Source: Apostichopus japonicus (lineage: Eukaryota > Echinodermata > Holothuroidea > Aspidochirotida > Stichopodidae). From it: DNA of 64,000 nucleotides. Both the position numbers and the translations under genes were made by a program. The DNA lies in contig NC_092569.1 in assembly GCF_037975245.1 (NCBI RefSeq), forward strand, positions 20,141,001 to 20,205,000, in the 5' to 3' direction. The notes under the pieces were generated by a model, which had not been told where the DNA came from, did not search any database, and saw only the letters and a list, made by a program, of their open reading frames with translations. Numbering within the stretch: the stretch's first letter is position 1; each line of letters begins with the position of its first letter. Positions 25,166 through 36,542 of this stretch are shown here, piece by piece.

Positions 25166-26264
25166 CAGGCGCGGCGGAACGGAAAAATTATTGGGGGGGG
25201 GGGGGGCTAATGTGTGGACACTATCTAAGCGGAGCGCCACCATCGGTTGGCGCGGAGCGTACAAGAAAATTTTGGGTTTTTTCAACCCCCCAGATGGCCG
25301 GAAACGGCACTTCCCGAGTGTTTTATGCTTCGAATACCTACCCCTAGAATATGGGTCTCAAGCCTGCAATTTCTCAGATTGCACGAAAGTCTACGGTAAA
25401 AACATTGTAATTTGTATATTCGATTGTGTTTTAAGAGAGTAGCTATTACTCGAAGTGTACTCGCAAAGACGTTTTTGAGTGTAGTAAGGGCAGTGGCGGA
25501 GCTAGGGGTATTGGTCGGGCGGGGGGCAAGAATAGACTGTACGGGAGCTTTCGACACTATCTAAGCGGAGCGCCACCACAGGTTGGCGCGGAGCGGTCAA
25601 AAAAAATTTGAGTAAAGACACTCCCTAGATTGCAGGAAATCACCCTTTCGGGCCTTACTAACTTGCAGATAAACGGAGAATAAATAGGTGTCGTCGCCAT
25701 TTTGTCGGAAAATTACACCAACAGAATATGACAAATGTCAATAGGTATATTAGAGCGCAATAAAATAGTCAATAATCGCGAATAAGTAAAAAAGTAGTGA
25801 AGAGCTGAAAAGGGCACCAGCAGTCCATTTGAGTCCGTCAGGGGGCGGGGGGCATCCGCCCCTGACTGTATATATGAACGCTCCGCCACTAAGTAAGGGG
25901 ATGTTGGAGAACTGGCTGAAATGAGGCAAGTCATTGGCCTAAGACAAAGTTGTGTTACGCTTATCGGTACTCACACTAACTTCTTCCACTTTTCACGGGG
26001 CGTGAAGACGCGGTTGGGGTGACAATGTGGTCTATAGCCAGGGGACGGGCCGAGGGTCCCCCAGGAATTACTAAAATTATTACACCTATATAGTATACGT
26101 GTGCATCGGACAGGGCGACAAGTATGCATTGAAAAATGGGCAGATGCACTTTTCGGAACCTTGGTAAATATTGGGGGGGGGGGCTTATCATGCATTTGCC
26201 CCCTCAACTTTTTCATTGAGGGCTGAGCCCCCCCAAGCCCCCCCCCCCGGTTCCGCCGCCACTG
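25166..26264 (+). mobile_element. 1.1-kb hAT-like element (unit 3 copy, with nested MITE)
   Basis: The same insertion as in units 1 and 2, flanked by GGCGTTGG. The nested MITE is at about 25491-25891. Only homopolymer lengths differ appreciably. Confidence 0.92.
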
Positions 26265-27382
26265 GGCGTTGGATGTTGTTTTATTCGCTTTTTAAATTTT
26301 AATCAAAGCTTCACAGAGATTGAGACACTGAATAAGATGTTTTCCTCAAAATGTAGACACATCTTGAAGTTAATAACTAAATATTAAATTATTCACTTAC
26401 AGAAAAGCTCAGCAAGTAGAGTTAGTGTCCATTGCCAGATAATTTACAGGGTTGCAAAGTCTGCCAAATCTAAGGGTATTGAGTCTATTCCTCTTTGTAA
26501 TTTTATACCACATTTAATACGTAGAAACATTAAGTCACAATCTAGCAATCAATGAACATAATCCTGTTAAGTTCCTCGAGTCATTCACAATACAAGTGGT
26601 CAAGCCTCATTCATATTATTGTACCTGACCACATGGTGTATATACCTCAATCAAGTCTCTTAGCATGTGTGTATTGGTTTGAATTTATTGGTAATAAGTT
26701 GATGACTCGAAAAACGGATATGGTATCAATATGTTTGTTATTGTTTGATGTGAGGTGCATTATGAAACGCATGGCATGAACTCACCAAATTGGCACGCTA
26801 ATAGTTCTTCAAAAACAATCATTCCTGATTAACCTCACTTATGGTCTTTGTTTCCTTTCCGCCTGGTCTCAACTTTGTTACTAAGGCGGTGGAGGGAGGA
26901 GGTGGGGGGGGGGGTATTCAGGAATATGAGAAACTGATTTGAAATTGAAACGAGAAATGTGGATTTCTCCTTCATTGAGTTGATCATAAGTCAATGTTAC
27001 CTTTGCGCAAACGCTCCGTATTCCCAAAGAAAGCAGAGCATAGAAAAATGTTACCAACTTTATCTGTAAGTACGAAACCGTTGCAGAGTCGTAGATATAC
27101 GGCTCTGGTCCGTTGAGATGAACACCGCCCCAAATACCTTGCATTTGATTCCTCCCTTGGCATTGTACAACACTTCTAACTTTTGCTGTTTTGATGTCAT
27201 ACTACCTGTTGTAGGACTATAGCCATATGCCTGAAGTATTATGTGATTTTATACTGTAATTATGAATTTGAGACCGTGGTACCCCATCATAGAACATGTT
27301 TGGTGAAGACAGGGGATCAAGTAACGAATATTTGGAGTACTAATTCCGTCTCTGCTTCCTTCCATGTAATTACATAAATTAG

Positions 27383-27487
27383 TTTCCAGTGGATCTGGTT
27401 CAAGCAATGGAGGTACCTCGGTTCCGGTTGACCCCATTTCATACCCTACGACAGCAGAGGAATCGGAAGTATCTACTACCAATGATG
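27383..27487 (+). pseudogene. FReD linker exon, donor split off by element 2 (unit 3)
   Basis: Here the whole element 2 follows. The separated donor GTAAGCTACTTG is found 7.9 kb away at 35408, directly after the right end of element 2 and the duplicated TG. This copy shows how the other two were generated: insertion first, duplication later. Confidence 0.88.
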
Positions 27488-28270
27488 CTCTCTTAAAATG
27501 AGAGACTGAAATTTCAGTCTAATCGACTGAAATTTCAGTCTAATGATGGATGGGATAAGGGATCAGACTACTTAGACTGAATTCCAGTCTGAAATGTAAA
27601 GACTGAAGGTCAGTCTTAATTAGACTAAATACTCTTCAGTCTAATAGACTGAAAATCAAACCACTTTAGACTGAACAGTCAGCAGTTTAGACTGATTTAT
27701 TGCAGCACCAGTCTTAATAAGATTGAATACTTTCAGTCTATTAGACTGATATCAGACTGAACAGTCGGTCATTTAGACTGAATTATTACACATCACAGCT
27801 ATACTGTCAATCTTATAAACTGCAAATCCTGGATTGAACAAACTTTTCTATAGATCCTCCGTGTTGGCTAAGTGCTGGAATTCTTCAATAAAGATGCAGT
27901 TAAGGTCATCAAGACAACATTCAATGATCTGTTAATGCAGGGGAATTTACTGAAAGGTGCTACTTCATGGAGTGACTTCGCCTTCACATCCAATCATGTT
28001 AGGCTATAAAGACCAGAAAATCATTGTGACAGTCACACACAAAGTACATTAAAAATGGTATTCCATCAAGAAATATAATTGTCAATATCCACCGAACAGT
28101 AATTTTATTCCCACTAACCCACTTATATATTCTTATATAATTTTTGTTATCATAAAAAAAAAACAGAAATCAAAACTACAATATTCTGAGGGATGTTCAA
28201 CAAAACATGTTATCTTTGCAACAAACGTTCAAATTATAAAGATACTTTACATAACAGTGACATATTTTCA

Positions 28271-30706
28271 GTTCAATATTAATCTGTCAAATTTCTGCTT
28301 GAATTGGGCCTGGATCTAAAATGTTCTTTAATTTTTTTGGAAAGGATTAGGTGAGCTGAGAACAGATCAGTGGTGTCGCCAATGGGTGGCCTGGGGAACC
28401 CCTCCCGCCCTCCCCTGAGAAGGAATTCACAAATAGACATATCACCAACCAAGATTCAAATGTCTGGCAACACCACTGTAATAGAAAGCACTTTAAATTC
28501 TTTGTATGTCACTACCAGGTGGTAATACCCTGGAATTCATTGACAACACAGCTGTAAATTGAGTCGTTATTTACCCAGCTGATCCCATCTCCCGATCTCA
28601 CTGAACTTTAAATTTTCCACTGTAAAGGATATAGTAACTATACGATCCTGCCTTTACAAAAGGGATATGATGGAAACACGACGATAGTACAATGGATCTG
28701 GTACATTGCCTTTTTTCCAGTTGTGAATCATTAATGTATAGTAGCAACAATTTTCTTAGAATGGTTTCAAAATGGGGAAAACATATGACAAATTTTCAGC
28801 AGGTTATTTATAAACTATTAGGAATGGTCAAACTATATATCAGTGCGGTGAACATTTAATACTTTGTGTTCCAATGATATAGATTGGCGATTGCTGAAAG
28901 TCATTATCCAGCACACACAAAACAAAATGTTACAAGCAAGCAGTTGACAGAATGGCACAAACTTCATAATGGCTATTAGATAAACATGAATTATTATATA
29001 CTGCATTCACGATTTCATGATATGGCATTCATATAAAGCAAATTTGTATGCAAAAACAGTACATGTGACTATTATACCACCCTCAATTATTTCTTAATTT
29101 TCTGATAGTAATCATATATAGTGATTTTGATTGGGATTTCAATCAAATTTTAAAGTTTTATAAATTATCTCACGTGAATCCTTTAATGTCGGCCTCTAGC
29201 TGAAAAAGAAATGTCACTCGAGAGTCGACTAAAAAATTGAAAACAGTTTTGACTCATTACATCACTAAAATTAAATAAAAATGGGGGGGGGGGATAATGA
29301 GGAAAGGATATTCTCAAATGGAATTTTCTACAGTTACTGACTTTATAATAATCAGGTTACTTGCTTTTCATGGAACAAATTATGGAATATTGTGCACAAT
29401 AAATAATATTAGCTTAATTAATTGCTTAATTAAATAAACCTTCAACATAGTGAGTGCAGTGAAATGTAGGAACATTAAAGTAAACATTAAAATAACATGA
29501 TCGAAAAACCATACAACAAAGTTTTTTTGGCAACTAGGTGTTTGTTTAATTACATTCATAATTAGATCAGTATCATTAAAAACATTTTTAAAACCCCAAA
29601 ATCAATTAAATATTTATTTCTGGAGCCCTCCCTATTCATATAAAACTGTTTGTAACTCCAGGTAATCAATTTAACGTTTTAGGGTATGTGTTAGTTACTC
29701 CTTTAAGGCATTGAAGACTTGTCCCAAACAGCATGCAGCCATCTGAAAAAAAAGTTAACTTTCTGTTGCTTGCAAGTGATGTTTGTTCGTGTCGCTAAAA
29801 AAGACAGACAGTAATGAAACGTGATACCTTGATATCTTTAGCTGGACCTGAGATGTTCATCGCTGTATCGTTTATACACTGTAATGTGGGTATTGACCGC
29901 AGCTGTATGTACTGACTGTACACTAGTGTCTAATTACCGACGGTAGCAAGCTGTGTTTGTATTTTCTGGGATCGATGGCAGTGTCTAACACTTCTGTTAC
30001 ACCTCATTCGAAACTAGGTCAGATTACCGGCATTAGTCTTCACACCCTTTTAAAGCTACTCCATGCTGACACACGTGGTTCCGGACTACAGAGCAATAAA
30101 AAAGTAACATTCACTCCTTGAAGTAACTCCATGCTGGCTGCCCTTATAGATGTGACAAGGATACGGACGAGAGACTTCACTTCTGTTGGTTGCAAAATTC
30201 CATACACCATGGAAGCATGGAACTCACAAAACTAGTGTTGTAGAGGGGGAGCATAGTCTATGTTTAATGCATGTTCTACGCCTCTGTCCCTGCTTGAATG
30301 GCCAGTTTTTCTGCCACAATGAAGAATTGTTTGGGGTTCAATTCTGGTCCGAGAGATAGGATGAAAGGCTGCCAATATTGTCCTTATCTGCCCTGTGCTG
30401 CGCTCTCAATATCTGTGCCCTCCTGTTTGGTAAAGATAAAAATAAATGTGATAAAGGACAAGCAATATGGTATGAATCAAAACATTCTTAAAAAAAGATA
30501 TGTTGAGAGGTAGAGAGACTAGACTAGAATAATATTTAGGAGAGAATGGAGAAACAAGAACATGACTGGCATTGTACAAAGGAGATATATCAATTCACGA
30601 TAGGCAGCAATATGTCATCCATGGCGGGTGAGATGTGTTATGTGACTGTGGATTCAAATTCAACCTAACATGTATGGGTTATCATGTTGATTTTGGCAGG
30701 TACATG
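28271..30706. other. Element 2 interior, left part, no gene recognised
   Basis: AT-rich with a G run near 29285. The longest forward frame (30298-30513, 71 codons) has no recognisable features. No splice-flanked coding segment could be supported. Confidence 0.4.
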
Positions 30707-30859
30707 CACTCAAAAAAATGAAGTGTTAAATTTGAATCGTAAAGTGTTGAATTTAACACCCCACCCTGTTTGGATTAGGGACAACACCCACCGAGTTAAA
30801 TTAACACTTCAGAAGTGTAACATAATATAACACTTTGCGAGTGTTGCCTTAACAACACC

Positions 30860-31140
30860 CATACAAGTGTCAAAATAACACTTCCTGGTGTTGAAGGTAC
30901 ACTACAGGGAGTAAAATTAACACAATAAAGTGTTCATTTGTTAAAACTTCTGGGTGTCAACATGACACTTCAGGAAGTAAAATTAACACCATAAAGTGTT
31001 CATTTGTTAGCACTTCTGGGTGTCAAAATTGCACTTCAGGGAGTATAATTAACACTCTAGTGCACATTTTTTGGCCTTCTGGGTGTCAAAGTTCTGCTTC
31101 AGTGAGTAGAATTACCACCATATGGTGTTCATTTGTCATC
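30860..31140. repeat. ~78-bp tandem repeat in element 3
   Basis: Three to four copies of a unit with gtgttcatttgtta, cttctgggtgtca, cacttcaggrag and ttaacacc. These are expanded versions of the subterminal GTGTTAA motif. Confidence 0.75.
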
Positions 31141-31611
31141 TGTGTCAAGATGATACTTAATGGACTCTCAACACACAATAGTGCTCTCTCGTTTATACTT
31201 CTGGATGTATATTTAACTGCTGGTTTGTAAAGTTTTACATGTTTATTATGTAACGCAAATACAATACTGTTATGTAAAATTTTGCCAGAAAAGTTTACAT
31301 CGCACCCGTTTAGTAAATATTTTATACAGGTTTTAGGTTAATTATTACCTAGTAATTAGGTAAACAATATGGATGCATGTTTGAATCGCTCACAGCAGAA
31401 AGTTACATTTAAGAGAGAGCAAAAAGCAATGACAACACAAACAATTCAGAATGTGGGATTTTCTACTCTACTACCTTCCTATTCCAGAGGTCCATTTATT
31501 ATATCCCATTAAATGTAAAACGAACAATTTAGGCTATAAAAGTATTGTCTTGTGGAATTAAGTCAACTTAAAAGTGCCAACATTTTCAAATGCTACAGTG
31601 CAGTTACTTGG

Positions 31612-32085
31612 TCTTTATTTTTTTGCACATGCCTTTTGTTTCTAGATTAAAGACAAAGAAACAACTCTTCCCAAAGTCAATTTCAAATAAGCAACAACTT
31701 TAGAAAAATTCTGATCCATGGGATGAGAAAACATGGAGTGCTGTGTATGATGACTGCTACACTACAGTGACTATGTCTTTGTTGTTGGCAAATGCCTTTT
31801 GGTATTCCAGATTAAACGCAAGAAACAACTCTTCCCAAAGTCAATTTCAAATAAGCAACAACTTTAGATATATGCTGATCCGTGGGATGAGAAAACGTGG
31901 AGTACTGTCTATGATGACTGCTACACTGCAGGTACTTTGTCTTTGTTGTTGGCTCGTGCCTTTGGTATTCCAAATTAAACACAAAGAAAAAACTCTTCCC
32001 AAAGAAAATTCCAAATAAGCAACAACTTTACATACATTCTGATCCGTAAGATGAGGAAACATGGAGTTCTGTCTATGACAACTGC
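31612..32085. repeat. 164-bp tandem repeat in element 3
   Basis: The marker gcaacaacttta occurs at 31691, 31855 and 32019, exactly 164 bp apart. Each copy includes 'gatgactgctacactgcag..actttgtctttgttg', which also lies at the 3' end of the protein relic read on the reverse strand. The array therefore arose by duplicating the gene's downstream region. Confidence 0.85.
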
Positions 32086-32428
32086 TAAACTGCAGTAACT
32101 TTGTCTTTTTTGTCGGCACGGTGAGCATAAAAATCTCGAATCTGGTTGCGTTTCACACCACCAGGCAACTTGTAGACAACTTTTTGGAAAAATTCCCAGG
32201 CACCGAGACTTGCAATTTGGTATAATTCAGATTTAACAGGTAGAATAATTTGAAGCAAACATCAATGGCTTCATAAATGTCCTCTGGGGTAGGGCATGTC
32301 TCTGGATGATCACAAATGACTGCTTGGGGTGTATTTTGCTTCCTCCAAGAAGTTACACATATTGCTGAGGTCTTTCTGAAATCTTTTGCAAATAGAATTC
32401 CAAGTTGATGCTTCCTAAGTAACAACAA
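32085..32428 (-). pseudogene. Element 3 protein C-terminal relic with frameshift
   Basis: The reverse strand reads TPQAVICDHPETCPTPED, IYEAIDVCFKLFYLLNLNY and then, after a one-base shift near 32214, ASLGAWEFFQKVVYKLPGG, KRNQIRDFYAHRADKKDK to a stop at 32085-32087. The FKLFYLLNLNY...AWEFFQKVVYKL pattern is one I recall from uncharacterised, apparently transposon-associated proteins of fish and invertebrates. Element 1 exon d has the comparable FYVLNMAY motif. The frameshift marks it as dead. The 5' exons were not identified. Confidence 0.55.
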
Positions 32429-34120
32429 AGAAAAGAAAAGAAAATTCCCATCATAATGAAGTTGTGTTAAAACCTTCTTGGAGCATAAGCAGTTTTTTAC
32501 ATGTACCCCTCACAAAACATGAACATTCCTAAAAAAAATGCCCACAATTTAATCAGTTGTGATTCTAACTTCTTCAAGTACGTTTGAATCTAGAAAGCCA
32601 GATGGCCTATAGTGATTACTTGTCAAAACAGGAACTTGCATTAAACTTTCATCAGACAAGGAAGGCAACTTTTATAACCAATGCATCATGTTAACAATGC
32701 TTAAAGCAATGCTCACTCCCACTGTATGCAATTGTGTAGATTGATATGAATTATAACAGCTAGATCACTTCCATAAGATAGCTAAATTATAGTTGGGCCT
32801 AGGTCTAAAATTATCACCAATCCACATCAGCTTCGGCCTACTTGCTACAACTTACAAGCTAAAATGGCAATTAGTGGTAATTATATATTGCATTACATGA
32901 ATATATGTTTATCCCTTACTGAACATAGTACCAGCGTGCTCTATAGGCCCATGCTATTTAAAATGCATTGTCTTGAAATAGCCTAAGTATACCCTACTAC
33001 TACTAGTACTAGGCCTAGGCCTAGTAGTACTACTTAAAAAAGTGACTCGCAGGGTATACGAAGTTACGGTTAACGCACAAAAAGGAATAGAATGCACTAG
33101 ATTACAATAAAGGCCTAGACCAAAGTCCTCCGTCCGTCCGAAGGCAATTCCGTTTAATGTTTACTTGTATGTAGGCTACACTGATTCGTTGACAATTATG
33201 AGTTGACTATGACAAACAGCAGCTAGCCTATTATATTAACTTATAGTATGACTTTAACGTTAGGTCTACGTAACGCAAGCGATTCAAATGCATTCGTCTA
33301 CCCAGCTTAGTCGTGGGTCTCTAAGCATATCTCGTTCTTGTCACGTACACTTACATCATATCAAAACATACCTTCGAATTTTTCAATCAATTCTTCCAGG
33401 CCCCAGTCTCCTATAACGTCATTTTCATGCCATTGTAGCTCGTTATCGCACACTGAGTACGTAACGTTTTGTGGCTTGAACGTATATATGGCTGTGGTTA
33501 CTATAGTACATTTAGTAACGATAAATGTCGACAAACTGGTACAAGTATTGCTAGGTACGGTAAATGGATGTTCACGGTACGGTGGTACTTACACTAAGAA
33601 TCCAGCTGACGGGAGGTTTGACCAATCAGAATACTCGAACTGAAAGTACACTTCTGCAGGTGTTAAAAAATTCACGCTACATAAATTATGTAACCCTACT
33701 CAGGGTCAGAGTAACCCTTCAGGTGTAGGGTGAACGGCTACACCTGGAAAGTGTTAAAATTCAACACTCCATTTTTTGCGTGTGGTTACCAAGCAAGGTT
33801 TGTTGTTAGTTGTTTTCAGAAATTTCTCTTTTTAAGGATTAATTGTTCATGACATCTCCTGATTCCATTGCATCAGCATAGAAAACCAGTGAACAGGGAA
33901 TATGATTTACATTTTAGCCTACTGATTTCACTAATATGTCTATCTGCTTGTAAAAGAAACTGATTTCATAAGATTAGTGAATGGTAATATTACTGTAAAA
34001 TCTTATAATAAAGACTGATGGCCCACTATATGTTTAATAAAATAACAAAAAGCATACCAATTCTTTTCCAGTTTCCACATGATTTAAATACAATGGTAAT
34101 GGTTTAACAGAATCGTGTTA

Positions 34121-34575
34121 GCTTCATGCTGTAATGGCTGTAGCAGTCACTACATTTTTTCAAACAATTAAGGGTGCTTACAATCTATGCATAATAGTAC
34201 TGTGTTTTGCAATTTCTTGAGCATTATTATGTTCAAGTACTTGTTATGAGGTTAACCTAGCCTAGATTCATTTGGGACGATCGAGTACATATTGCAGTCC
34301 TGACAAGCGTGCTTATTCGCCCGACGATTGGGTTCATATGCAGGACAGGCGGGCTAATTTGCCCGACGATCTGGTACCGTGATAGCTTCATGCTGTAATG
34401 GCTGTAGCGGTCACTACATTTTTCAAATAATCAAGGGTGCTTACAATCTATGCATAATAGTACTGTGTTTTGCAATTTCTTGAGCATTATTATGTCCAAG
34501 TACCTGTTATGAGGTTAACCTAGCCTAGGCCTAGGCTAGATTCATTTTGGGACGATCGAGTACATATTGCAGGAC
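34121..34575. repeat. 265-bp direct duplication in element 2
   Basis: The sequence from gcttcatgctgtaatggctgtag near 34121 recurs at 34386 with few changes (offset 265), including 'gggtgcttacaatctatgc' and 'gttaacctagcctag'. Confidence 0.85.
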
Positions 34576-34735
34576 AAGCGTGCTTATTCGCCCGACGATC
34601 GGGTACATATGCAGGACAGGCGGGCTGATTTGCCCGACGATCGGGTACATATGCAGGACAGGCGGGCTGATTTGCCCGACGATCGGGTACATATGCAGGA
34701 CCGGCGTGCTTATTCGCCCGACGATCGTGTTAATA
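34553..34735. repeat. 42-bp minisatellite in element 2
   Basis: GACGATCG starts at 34594, 34636, 34678 and 34720, exactly 42 bp apart, with GGTACATATGCAGGAC within each unit. Because 42 is a multiple of 3, open repeat frames exist on both strands; these are not taken as genes. A related partial copy is at 34273-34375. Confidence 0.9.
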
Positions 34736-35405
34736 GGCCCCACCAATTATAACAACAGCCTAGGCCCTATTTGCTATAGTACAGCCTAGCTAGGCCTACC
34801 TCGCGCACAAGCCTAGAATAACTAACGTTACGAACTGCCAAGCTTTTATTCTGTATTAATTAGAAAACAACAAAAAACATACATACATACCATCGAACAC
34901 TGTTATCACTTCTTCGTGGAAACCTTTATTTGTAAGAAAAGTTCTTAAAGACTCAAGCCATTGCTAATTTATAACCTTTACTCTAGCTTAGACATACGGT
35001 CGTCTGTCTCGTTCATGCCTAGCTGTGTGTACGGCGTGCGTATGTACAGTACAGCGAGTACCTGGCTAAGCGAAGAATATAGTAGTATATATGTACACAA
35101 GTTGTAGCGCTCGTTGTCACTTATTTCTGTGCGGCGTAGTTGCAAGTTTTCTGATGACGTAGGCGCATTTCTATTCTCTGATTGGATACATTTTTCAGTG
35201 GAATACAGAGACTGAAAATGGTAAGATGCCATGCCACATGTGATTAGCTGATTGGTTAATACAGTCAGTCCAAAACAGCGACTGAACGGTGAAACTATAA
35301 TACAGTCTAAGTAGAGTGTTTCTCAGTCTAAACTCAGTGTATAACACTGAAAAAAATTTCAGTCTCAAAGAAGACTGAATTCTTCAGTCTATCATTTTAA
35401 GAGAG

Positions 35406-35538
35406 TGGTAAGCTACTTGTTTTATGCTGAGATGAACCGTACCCCAAATACCTTGCATTTGAATCCTTCCTTGGTATTGTACAACACTTCTAACTTTCTG
35501 TTTCACTCTTTTTTACCATGACATTACTCACATTCTAG
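35406..35538 (+). other. Gene A intron remnant with orphan 5' splice site
   Basis: TG (the element 2 target duplication) is followed by GTAAGCTACTTGTTTTATG, the intron start normally attached to the linker exon (compare 61282 and 61709). It then continues collinear with gene B intron sequence to the next exon. Confidence 0.8.
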
Positions 35539-35648
35539 TTACCAGTGAACTTGGGTCAAGTAATGAGGGTACCTCGCTTCCGGTTGACGCCACATCATAC
35601 ACCACGATCCGTACAAACTGTCTTACGAGTAATGGCAGTGTTATCCAG
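35539..35648 (+). CDS. FReD gene A, Ser/Thr-rich exon
   Basis: A 110-bp exon with acceptor cattctag and donor CAGgtaaga; phase 1 in, phase 0 out. It encodes TSELGSSNEGTSLPVDATSY followed by TTIRTNCLTSNGSVIQ. It is almost identical to gene B exon 62991-63100 and, in its first half, homologous to the linker exons (GSSNGGTSVPVD). The segment is a flexible, potentially O-glycosylated stalk between the N-terminus and the EGF-like module. Gene A's start and its upstream exons are not visible: the nearest upstream exons are the disabled linker exons in the duplicated units. Confidence 0.85.
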
Positions 35649-36542
35649 GTAAGAGTTAGGAACAGCCTTATTTCGATAATGTTTCGATGTAATTCAAATA
35701 TTTAATTATCATAGCATTGCTATTATTTAGTTCCATTTAGTCAAGTTTCATTTTAAGAATGATTAGAGTGCAACCTATTGAAAGTTTCAGTCCACTTTAC
35801 GTTTTACATGTGAGTAATACGAATTCGGAAAATGGATAAAGAAATGATGGGAGCCAGATGGAATCATTAAATATTTGTCCATTAACCTTCATTTTCAAGT
35901 CATATAATAACCTAATCGATAAGCCTGATTGTACAGTTGTTGATAATATACGGCGGAATTTAGTTTCAAGTTGTTTGTAGAATTGACGTGACATATTTTT
36001 GGTAACAACGGAATTATAATTATATCCTACATAATTTAATCTAAGATGATATTTTAAACCTATCTTGGAATCTTTGGGGAGGTTTAACAAGATTGCACAA
36101 TTTCTTGTACGAGTTTGGTAGACAAAAATAAGAGTAAATAAATAAAGTAGCCTAAATTATTAGTGTTCTTTCTCTTCACTTTTGGAGTGTTGATTTTGGT
36201 AATGCCATATTATGATAATTACAATGCAAAATAAAGCTTGAGGGTGGAATTCTGTTCTCTTCTTGCAAATAAAATATTATTTAAGTACAAGTTTATTTGA
36301 TTGGTGTGTGTGTCTGTTTGCATTGTTTCGTCTTGTATTTGAAAAGTTTTAACTAACCATTTCTCTCTGATGGTACAAGCCAGAAAATAGTATATTGATA
36401 GTATATTGCATACAGTGAACCATAGATCCTTAATTATATGTTTTTGTTTTTCAAATGTTTTTGTCCTAATTTTCCTGTCGGTTTTATTTAAATCATAATT
36501 TAACTTTTGAACTCTTATGACTTGATTTATCTTTTGATTCAG

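Larger units (their letters stand above)
23166..28270 (+). repeat. Segmental duplication, unit 3 of 3
   Basis: A 5105-bp unit. It is shorter than unit 2 mainly because the minisatellite has lost a few 20-bp repeats. It runs directly into the rest of element 2 at 28271 with no filler, so this is the copy that keeps the ancestral right-hand junction. Confidence 0.94.
30707..33782. mobile_element. Element 3: 3.1-kb DNA transposon nested in element 2
   Basis: The left end CACTCAAAAAAATGAAG and the right end read in reverse, CACGCAAAAAATGGAG, continue into TGTTRAATTT on both sides. The flanks are TG at 30705-30706 and 33783-33784. The subterminal regions are rich in GTGTTAAA/TTTAACAC words. The interior contains tandem repeats of about 78 bp and 164 bp and a reverse-strand protein relic. 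Same architecture as elements 1 and 2. No empty site is available here, so the boundaries are slightly less certain. Confidence 0.8.
27488..35405 (+). mobile_element. Element 2: 7.9-kb DNA transposon inserted at an exon/donor boundary
   Basis: The left end CTCTCTTAAAATGAGAG and the right end read in reverse, CTCTCTTAAAATGATAG, form inverted repeats continuing into GACTGAA. It is flanked by TG at 27486-27487 and 35406-35407. The gene B paralogues (for example 61279-61290) have the uninterrupted ...GATGGTAAGCTAC, confirming the insertion and the 2-bp duplication. Palindrome-forming AGACTGAA/TTCAGTCT words fill both subterminal regions (27505-27790 and 35260-35400). Element 3 is nested at 30707-33782. 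No intact transposase frame is visible. Superfamily unassigned. Confidence 0.9.

Noticed and set aside
34531-34789. Repeat-peptide frames on both strands
   Set aside because: The 42-bp repeat is a multiple of three and happens to be open; no other gene signal.
35797-36090. 97-codon reverse frame (LNYVGYNYNSVV...) partly kept in gene B
   Set aside because: Paralogous intron sequence; the gene B copy is broken at its N-terminal side by an insertion, and no family was recognised.
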